A program made the position numbers and the translations under genes. This document shows, one piece after another, positions 1-4,812 of a DNA stretch of 10,768 nt. The notes beneath the pieces were generated by a model that was given only the letters and a program-made list of their open reading frames with translations, was not told where the DNA came from and ran no database searches. This DNA is from Bacteroidota bacterium (GTDB lineage: Bacteria; Bacteroidota; Bacteroidia; Flavobacteriales; Weeksellaceae), in assembly GCA_023448955.1 (NCBI GenBank), contig JAEXJU010000052.1:1-10768 (forward strand), given 5' to 3'. Each line of letters begins with the position of its first letter. Within the stretch, counting starts at the first letter, position 1.

Positions 1-477
1 ATAATAGCCAACTACCAAAAACATTGCCAGCCCAACCATCATATTGAATCCGGTTCCGTAAACAAAGCCTATCAATGCACCTTTCATAGAATTGAATGCT
101 TTTTTTGTGTCGCTGAAGTCGTGTAGCAATTCACCAATGAAAACTCCGAGCAGCATTCCTATCAGAAAACCTAATGGAATCGGAATCAAAAACAAACCCA
201 AAAGAGTTCCTACAAATGATCCGATACTTCCGTACCTTGTTCCGCCATATTTTTTATTGGTTTTGGCAGGGATCACATAATTCAGAACGGTAGATGCAAT
301 TGTCAGCAAAACGAAAATCCAGACATACATCATTGGCATACTGTTTTCTGTTCCAAACTTGAAAATCAGAAGTCCGCAAATGCTGAGAAGCAGTCCGGGT
401 AATATCGGTAAAAATGTTCCAAGAAATCCTCCCAAAAGTAGAACAAGAGCAATAATGTTAATAAAAACAGGATCCAT
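1..477 (-). CDS. DUF456 domain-containing integral membrane protein (C-terminus cut by window edge)
   Basis: The minus strand is open from an ATG at 477 to the window edge, giving 159 residues with no stop. The protein is very hydrophobic. Helices are likely at about residues 5-22, 24-42, 49-70, 84-116 (probably a re-entrant or paired segment) and 132-158. Family-like features are the early glycine/proline-rich turn (LGTFLPILPGLLL, about 19-31), a short cytosolic loop with KKYGGTRYGS (75-84), and a Gly-rich helix ending in GELLHD (115-120). DUF456 proteins are usually about 160-170 residues, so only a few C-terminal residues should be missing. The molecular function of the family is not known, and I assign none. 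The gene is divergent from the YbdG-like channel gene. The family call rests on recalled pattern similarity, not a database search. Confidence 0.82.
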   Translation of the reverse strand, partial: MDPVFINIIALVLLLGGFLGTFLPILPGLLLSICGLLIFKFGTENSMPMMYVWIFVLLTIASTVLNYVIPAKTNKKYGGTRYGSIGSFVGTLLGLFLIPIPLGFLIGMLLGVFIGELLHDFSDTKKAFNSMKGALIGFVYGTGFNMMVGLAMFLVVGYY

Positions 478-481
478 AATT

Positions 482-507
482 CAAATTTATTAAAATACAG
501 TTTTCAA
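482..507 (-). promoter_or_regulatory. Candidate Bacteroidota-type promoter for the DUF456 gene
   Basis: On the minus strand, TAAATTTG (489 down to 482) matches the Bacteroidota -7 consensus TAnnTTTG exactly, and a TTG at 507-505 could be the -33 element. The spacer is 15 nt, slightly shorter than the usual 17-23. The -7 box ends only 4 nt before the start codon, so any transcript would be leaderless or nearly so. Such AT-rich matches arise easily by chance, so this is tentative. Confidence 0.3.
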
Positions 508-534
508 AAGTAAAGCTAACGATTTTTTTATCCT

Positions 535-542
535 TAAATTTG
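535..542 (+). promoter_or_regulatory. Candidate -7 element for the YbdG-like channel gene
   Basis: TAAATTTG matches TAnnTTTG exactly and lies 78 nt before the ATG at 621. No TTG is present at the expected -33 distance, so only half of the promoter is visible. It is the mirror image of the element on the other strand at 482-489, in the divergent gap between the two genes. Confidence 0.3.
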
Positions 543-620
543 AAAATTATTCGGTGAGACTTTATGCAAATAAGACACCAATTAATATATCTGAAAGCAT
601 TAGTAAAAAATTAATGACGA

Positions 621-1880
621 ATGAAAAAAGAAATCAACGATTATAAAGACTTTCTTCAGAGGATCAGTGACGAGATCCATTTTTTTTGTAAGGATTTTTT
701 TCCGGATGATTTTGTACTTGCAGGACAAATAGCGATGAAATTTGCGCTGCTTCTTTTTCTTATATTTTTCCTGATTTTTATCCTGAAAACGATCATCAAT
801 ATCGTTTTTAAATTTTTCTTTGATAAAGAGAAATATCCGGTAATGAAATCAATATACAAAGCTAAAGTTACTAATTCCGTAGCCAATATTCTTGGAATCG
901 GGCTGGGACATTATGCGCTCTTTTCGATTTTCTACAGGCATCCGAAAAGTTTTGTTTTTCTTGAAAGACTTATAGGTTTTCTGGTGGTTTTAGCTGTGGC
1001 GAATATGGCTTTTCGGTTTATAAAAGTATTGCAGAATTATTACCTTATTCAGCAGGATTACTATAAAATAATTGCCATCAATTCTATTTCCCAAACTGTC
1101 AGGATTTTCGGAATGTTCATCTTCAGTGTTATCGCCGTATGTGTAATTTTCGGCATCAGCAGTACAACAGTTCTGGGGAGTTTGGGAGCGATTACGGCGG
1201 TTATTGTTTTGGTTTTCCGGGATACTATATTAGGATTTGTTACTGGCATTCATGTGGCGACTTCCAAAAATCTGAAAGTGGGCGATTGGGTCGCCATTCC
1301 CAAATATTCCATTGAGGGAAATATTGAAGGCATTGATTTGCTGACCACCAAAATCAGAAACTTCGATAAAACCTTATCCACAATACCGACTTACGATTTG
1401 CTGACCACAGAAATCAAAAATATGCAGGTGATGTCGGAAACCAACACGAGACGAATCAAAAAGTCTATTGTTTTCAACATTAAGTCATTTAAATTTCTGG
1501 ACGATGCATTATTTAATGAATTGCTGAAAATCAACCTAATACACGATTATCTTGTGGAAAAGAAAAAGGAGATCGATAAAGAAAAAGCAACGCTCCAGAA
1601 TGCAGATGAAATTATCAACGGACAGCAGTTGACCAATATCGGAACCTTCAGGATGTATGCGATGAATTACCTGAAAAGTAATCCTAATATTGATCAGAAC
1701 GGGGCATTGATGGTTAGGCAGATGGAAATTACACCACAAGGAATGCCGCTTGAGCTTTATTGCTTTTCCAATGATTCTAAATGGGAGCATTTCGAGCAGA
1801 TCCAAGCCGATATTTTCGACCATCTTTTAGTCGCATCTAAGGAATTTGACCTGGAAATAATGCAAGTACATAAAATTTAA
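621..1880 (+). CDS. ybdG: YbdG-like mechanosensitive channel, MscS superfamily
   Basis: This 419-residue inner-membrane protein of the MscS superfamily should open under membrane tension and release solutes on hypo-osmotic shock. Five helices are visible at about residues 34-64, 84-105, 112-135, 155-180 and 182-210, as expected for the YbdG branch (E. coli YbdG has 415 residues). The last helix is the Ala/Gly-rich pore helix (LGSLGAITAVIVLVFRD, 185-201), followed by the conserved LGFVTGI turn and the beta domain (KVGDWV, 219-224; EGIDLLTTKIRNFD, 236-249; STIPTY, 253-258). RRIKKS (277-282) opens the C-terminal alpha/beta domain. The start at 621 is preferred because an overlapping ATG at 614 is out of frame. 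An oddity is the repeat DLLTTKIRN/DLLTTEIKN at 239 and 259. YbdG family membership is firm; gating behaviour is inferred from the family. Confidence 0.88.
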   Translation: MKKEINDYKDFLQRISDEIHFFCKDFFPDDFVLAGQIAMKFALLLFLIFFLIFILKTIINIVFKFFFDKEKYPVMKSIYKAKVTNSVANILGIGLGHYALFSIFYRHPKSFVFLERLIGFLVVLAVANMAFRFIKVLQNYYLIQQDYYKIIAINSISQTVRIFGMFIFSVIAVCVIFGISSTTVLGSLGAITAVIVLVFRDTILGFVTGIHVATSKNLKVGDWVAIPKYSIEGNIEGIDLLTTKIRNFDKTLSTIPTYDLLTTEIKNMQVMSETNTRRIKKSIVFNIKSFKFLDDALFNELLKINLIHDYLVEKKKEIDKEKATLQNADEIINGQQLTNIGTFRMYAMNYLKSNPNIDQNGALMVRQMEITPQGMPLELYCFSNDSKWEHFEQIQADIFDHLLVASKEFDLEIMQVHKI

Positions 1881-1895
1881 AAATAATCAGTTGAC

Positions 1896-1940
1896 GGTTG
1901 TTTGTTGATGGTAAAAACTAAAAACTAACAACTGACAACC
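1896..1940 (+). repeat. Imperfect inverted repeat (hairpin) upstream of pdxJ
   Basis: The arm GGTTGTTTGTTGAT (1896-1909) pairs with AACAACTGACAACC (1927-1940) at 11 of 14 positions, around a 17-nt A-rich loop. An additional CAGTTG (1888-1893) and CAACTG (1929-1934) could pair in an alternative fold. It lies between the channel gene stop and the pdxJ ATG, ending 13 nt before the start codon. No T-tract follows, so it is not a normal intrinsic terminator. It could be a dispersed intergenic palindrome, an RNA structure near the pdxJ start, or a degraded element. Similar GTTGAC/GTCAAC-rich intergenic stretches are, as I recall, common in flavobacteria. Confidence 0.5.
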
Positions 1941-1953
1941 AAAAACCAATAAA

Positions 1954-2673
1954 ATGACTAAACTAAGTGTCAATATTAATAAAATCGCAACCCTGAGAAA
2001 TGCCCGTGGAGGCGATGTTCCCAGTGTAACGCATGTTGCGATGGATCTTGAACGTTTCGGAGCGCAGGGAATTACCATCCATCCAAGACCCGATGAAAGA
2101 CATATTACCAGAAAAGATGTTTATGATCTGAAACCATTAGTGAAAACGGAATTCAACATCGAGGGAAATCCGCATCGCCCGTTTATCAATATGGTTTTGG
2201 AAATAAAACCAGAACAGGTTACTTTGGTTCCTGATGCCGATGATGCGATAACTTCCAACGCAGGCTGGGATTGCGAAAAGAATCATGATTTTCTGAAATC
2301 TGTCATTTCTGAATTTAAAAATGCCGGAATACGAACATCAATTTTCCTTGATCCCAATCCGAAAATGGTGAAATTTGCAGCCGAAACCGGTACAGACAGA
2401 ATCGAGTTATACACAGAAGCTTACGCAAAACATTATACAGATAATAAAGAAGAAGCGATAAAATCGTATTACGAAACTGCTGTTGAGGCGACAAAATACA
2501 ACTTGGGAATCAATGCAGGACACGATTTGTCTTTAGATAATTTAAAATATTTTGCAGATAACATCCCGAATCTTCTGGAAGTTTCCATTGGTCACGCTTT
2601 GATTTCGGAAGCGTTGTATCTGGGACTGGAAAATACAGTTCAGGCTTATCTGAAACGATTGGCAAAGTGGTAA
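1954..2673 (+). CDS. pdxJ: Pyridoxine 5'-phosphate synthase
   Basis: PdxJ performs the last ring-closing step of DXP-dependent vitamin B6 synthesis: 3-amino-2-oxopropyl phosphate plus 1-deoxy-D-xylulose 5-phosphate gives pyridoxine 5'-phosphate. It is a cytosolic TIM-barrel enzyme that forms octamers in E. coli. At 239 residues it is full length (E. coli 243). Matches to known active-site positions are N7, R18 in IATLRNARG (11-19), H43 and R45 in the IHPR motif, H50, E70, T100, E151, H190 in NAGH, and GH at 213-214. The Asp-His pair of E. coli (11-12) is Asn-Lys here (9-10), which I believe is usual in Bacteroidota. An alpha/beta hydrolase gene follows after 16 nt, so the two are probably co-transcribed. 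The product's oxidised form, PLP, is the cofactor of GcvP encoded further on. Confidence 0.97.
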   Translation: MTKLSVNINKIATLRNARGGDVPSVTHVAMDLERFGAQGITIHPRPDERHITRKDVYDLKPLVKTEFNIEGNPHRPFINMVLEIKPEQVTLVPDADDAITSNAGWDCEKNHDFLKSVISEFKNAGIRTSIFLDPNPKMVKFAAETGTDRIELYTEAYAKHYTDNKEEAIKSYYETAVEATKYNLGINAGHDLSLDNLKYFADNIPNLLEVSIGHALISEALYLGLENTVQAYLKRLAKW

Positions 2674-2689
2674 TCATATTTTATTATTA

Positions 2690-3466
2690 ATGGAAATATT
2701 ACATTCAAAAATATACGGAGAGGAGAGAACAGAAACGCCACTTTTGGTTTTTCATGGATTGTTCGGAATGCTGGATAATTGGGGCAGTTTCGGGAAAGAA
2801 TTTGGGGAACTGATGCCAACACATTTGTTGGATTTGAGAAATCACGGTCGCAGTTTTCATTCGGAATCTATGACTCACGACGATCTGGCGAATGATATTC
2901 TGAATTATCTCGATGCTCACAATATTGAAAAAGCTAATCTTCTCGGACATTCTTTGGGAGGCAAGGCCGTGATGCAATTTGCGATTAATTTTCCCGAACG
3001 TTTAGAAAAACTGATTGTGGTTGATATTTCTCCTAAGGCTTATCCGCCACATCATCAGGGAATCATCAAAGCATTACAATCTGTGGATTTCAATACGGTT
3101 GAATCCAGACAAGATGTTGAAAAAGTCTTGGGTGAATATATCCACGAAAAGTTTGTGATTCAGTTTTTGATGAAAAATCTGTATTGGACAGATGATAAGA
3201 AACTGGCGTGGCGATTCAATCTCGATACTTTGGCGGAGCATTACACGGAATTTGTTTCCAATGCCATCAAGTTTGGCGTTTTCAATGGTCCGACTTTATT
3301 CATTGCCGGCGCCAATTCCAATTATATTTTACCTCAGGACGAATTTCTGATAAAGCAGCAGTTTCCGGATTCTAAAATCATAAAAATTAAAAATGCGGAA
3401 CATTGGGTTCAGGCGAATAATCCCGTCGACTTTAATGCTGCTGTGAAGGATTTTCTTCTGAATTAA
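2690..3466 (+). CDS. YbfF-like alpha/beta-fold hydrolase (esterase)
   Basis: This 258-residue cytosolic alpha/beta hydrolase most resembles the YbfF esterase group (E. coli YbfF is about 254 residues). The oxyanion-hole motif is FHGLFG (21-26), followed by LDNW (28-31). DLRNHGRS (48-55) is a family signature. The nucleophile elbow is GHSLGG with Ser88, and the catalytic histidine is His238 in NAEHWVQ. The spot after strand 7, where the acid usually sits, reads AGANSNYI (206-213) with no Asp or Glu. Asp112 in VVDISPKA is therefore the likely acid, as I recall for YbfF. No signal peptide is present. The gene starts 16 nt after pdxJ. YbfF-type enzymes cleave short acyl esters and acyl-CoA thioesters in vitro; the physiological substrate here is unknown. 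Confidence 0.85.
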   Translation: MEILHSKIYGEERTETPLLVFHGLFGMLDNWGSFGKEFGELMPTHLLDLRNHGRSFHSESMTHDDLANDILNYLDAHNIEKANLLGHSLGGKAVMQFAINFPERLEKLIVVDISPKAYPPHHQGIIKALQSVDFNTVESRQDVEKVLGEYIHEKFVIQFLMKNLYWTDDKKLAWRFNLDTLAEHYTEFVSNAIKFGVFNGPTLFIAGANSNYILPQDEFLIKQQFPDSKIIKIKNAEHWVQANNPVDFNAAVKDFLLN

Positions 3467-3468
3467 AT

Positions 3469-3476
3469 TATCTTTG
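3469..3476 (+). promoter_or_regulatory. Candidate internal promoter (-7 element) before the small membrane gene
   Basis: TATCTTTG is an exact match to TAnnTTTG and lies in the 20-nt gap between the hydrolase stop and the ATG at 3487. It would give an untranslated leader of only about 5 nt. No TTG is found 17-23 nt upstream; the nearest is GTG at 3443-3445 (spacer 23). The -7 box is good and the -33 box weak, so initiation here is plausible but unproven. Confidence 0.45.
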
Positions 3477-3486
3477 TCTTATAAAA

Positions 3487-3720
3487 ATGAAAAAATACCA
3501 GGAAACAATTTATAAAATCACCCTGATTTTCTCAGCATTAGTTAATCTTTTATTGCTGGGACTTTTATTCCTTGTGGTTAGGGATAATTTTGCAGGAAAA
3601 GGCAGCTGGTATTTAGAAGGCAGAAGTTTTTGGTTTTTTCTTGGAACTATCTTAGTTTTTTCATTAGCTAATTCTGTTTATATCATCAGGTTTTTAAAAT
3701 TTAAATCCCTAGGAGAATGA
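3487..3720 (+). CDS. Small two-helix membrane protein of unknown function
   Basis: The protein has 77 residues. A short charged N-terminus (MKKYQETIYK) leads into a first helix at about 11-31 (ITLIFSALVNLLLLGLLFLVV). A polar loop with RDNFAGKGSWYLEGRS (32-47) follows, then a second helix at about 48-69. The tail RFLKFKSLGE is basic. By the positive-inside rule both ends would be cytosolic and the loop periplasmic. I do not recognise a family. The gene is probably real: its stop overlaps the next start as ATGA, it has a candidate promoter, and its hydrophobic pattern is regular. The tight overlap with the epimerase suggests translational coupling and perhaps a role at the membrane with that enzyme, which is inference only. 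Confidence 0.75.
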   Translation: MKKYQETIYKITLIFSALVNLLLLGLLFLVVRDNFAGKGSWYLEGRSFWFFLGTILVFSLANSVYIIRFLKFKSLGE

Positions 3721-4718
3721 TCTTAGTCACAGGCGCCACAGGAATCCTCGGAAGAGTTATTGTTCTTGAACTTTTGAAGCAAGGAAAAGAAGTACGCGCA
3801 ACAAAAAGACCTTCTAGCAATCTGAAAGAAGTCAGGGCTTCCTATCGTTTTTATACAGATGAACCTGATTTTTATTTTGATAAGATCCTATGGATGGATG
3901 TTGATTTTGAAGATTTGGATTCTCTTCAAGAAGCATTGATTGATATAGATGAAGTTTATCATTGTGCAGCTATTGTCAGTTTTAATCCAAAGGATGACAA
4001 AGAAATGGACAAAACAAACATTGAAGGCACAAAAAATCTTTTATATGCTGTTGAGAATTCTACAGTTGAAAAATTTCTTTTTGTAAGTTCAATTGCAGTT
4101 TTGGATGGTTATAACGAACTGGGAATGATGGATGAAAATTCTGATTTTAATCCAAAACTAAATCATTCTGGTTATGCTATTTCAAAACATTTATCCGAAA
4201 TGGAAGTCTGGAGAGCGTCAGCGGAAGGTCTCAATACTGTAATCATTAACCCTGGTCTGATTATCGGCTCCGGAAACTGGAAAAAAAGTAGTGGAGATCT
4301 AATATCAAAATCTTCACATTCTTACACTTTCCCAGGTGGAACGGCTTATGCGGATGTGCGTGATGTTGCCGGAATTGCGATAGAATTGATGGCAAAAAAT
4401 GCTTTTGGAGAACGTTTCATCATTGTCTCGGAAAATGAGAAGTTCAGGCTGGTTTCGGATAAAGTTCGGAAAGTCCTTGGTAAATCTCCAGCCAAATTGC
4501 TTCCGGAGTTTTTATACACAATTTTTCCAGTTATTTCATTTCTTTTAGGCTGGCTGTTTCCAATACTTAAAATGCTTAGCAAAACCAATATAGAAACCGT
4601 AAGAAATGATTCCAAGGTTTCCAATAAAAAAATCACAAAATTCCTTGGCTACAAATTTATTTCTGTATCCGACAGCGTAGATTTTCATCTGAAAAACTAC
4701 TTGTCTGATAGGAAATAG
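3717..4718 (+). CDS. NAD(P)-dependent epimerase/dehydratase, extended SDR family
   Basis: This is a 333-residue extended short-chain dehydrogenase/reductase. The Rossmann nucleotide-binding motif is GATGILG (6-12) directly after the start, which fixes the N-terminus. Further SDR marks are HCAAIVSF (82-89), FVSSIAVL (122-129) with the catalytic Ser at 124 or 125, YAISK with Tyr153 and Lys157, INPGLIIGSG (177-186) and YADVRDVA (211-218). Residue 30 after the second strand is Lys in ATKRPSS, a position that often discriminates NADP from NAD, so NADP is possible. A hydrophobic stretch at about 265-289 (YTIFPVISFLLGWLFPIL) could anchor the C-terminal half to the membrane, as in 3-beta-hydroxysteroid dehydrogenase-like and dihydroflavonol-reductase-like relatives. 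The substrate cannot be told from sequence. Its start overlaps the stop of the small membrane gene by 4 nt. Confidence 0.88.
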   Translation: MILVTGATGILGRVIVLELLKQGKEVRATKRPSSNLKEVRASYRFYTDEPDFYFDKILWMDVDFEDLDSLQEALIDIDEVYHCAAIVSFNPKDDKEMDKTNIEGTKNLLYAVENSTVEKFLFVSSIAVLDGYNELGMMDENSDFNPKLNHSGYAISKHLSEMEVWRASAEGLNTVIINPGLIIGSGNWKKSSGDLISKSSHSYTFPGGTAYADVRDVAGIAIELMAKNAFGERFIIVSENEKFRLVSDKVRKVLGKSPAKLLPEFLYTIFPVISFLLGWLFPILKMLSKTNIETVRNDSKVSNKKITKFLGYKFISVSDSVDFHLKNYLSDRK

Positions 4719-4743
4719 ATGTTTTCAATTATGATTTTATTCA

Positions 4744-4774
4744 TTGCTTAATTCTTTGAAAAGTAGTATTTTTA
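4744..4774 (+). promoter_or_regulatory. Candidate gcvP promoter
   Basis: A TTG at 4744-4746 and TATTTTTA at 4767-4774 (one mismatch to TAnnTTTG) are separated by 20 nt, inside the usual 17-23 range. Transcription would begin near 4780, leaving a leader of about 30 nt. The -7 box overlaps the left arm of an inverted repeat (4768-4794), which could serve as an operator. Confidence 0.4.
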
Positions 4775-4794
4775 CGAACCTTTTTAGTAAAAAT
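4768..4794 (+). repeat. Perfect 8-bp inverted repeat at the gcvP promoter
   Basis: ATTTTTAC (4768-4775) and GTAAAAAT (4787-4794) are exact reverse complements separated by 11 nt. The repeat lies across the predicted gcvP transcription start and ends 18 nt before the ATG. It is too AT-rich and lacks the T-tract needed for a terminator of the upstream epimerase gene. It may be a dimeric-regulator site or a chance match in AT-rich DNA. Confidence 0.4.
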
Positions 4795-4812
4795 CTAATT
4801 CAAAGTTTATAA

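Noticed and set aside
92..280. Plus-strand frame of 62 codons at the left end
   Set aside because: It is antisense to the DUF456 gene, whose membrane-protein pattern explains the region.
614..640. Earlier ATG at 614 as start of the channel gene
   Set aside because: It is 7 nt upstream and therefore out of frame with the 621 reading frame.
4719..4812. Glycine riboswitch upstream of gcvP
   Set aside because: The gap is 94 nt and strongly AT-rich, with none of the GC-rich paired core expected of a glycine aptamer.
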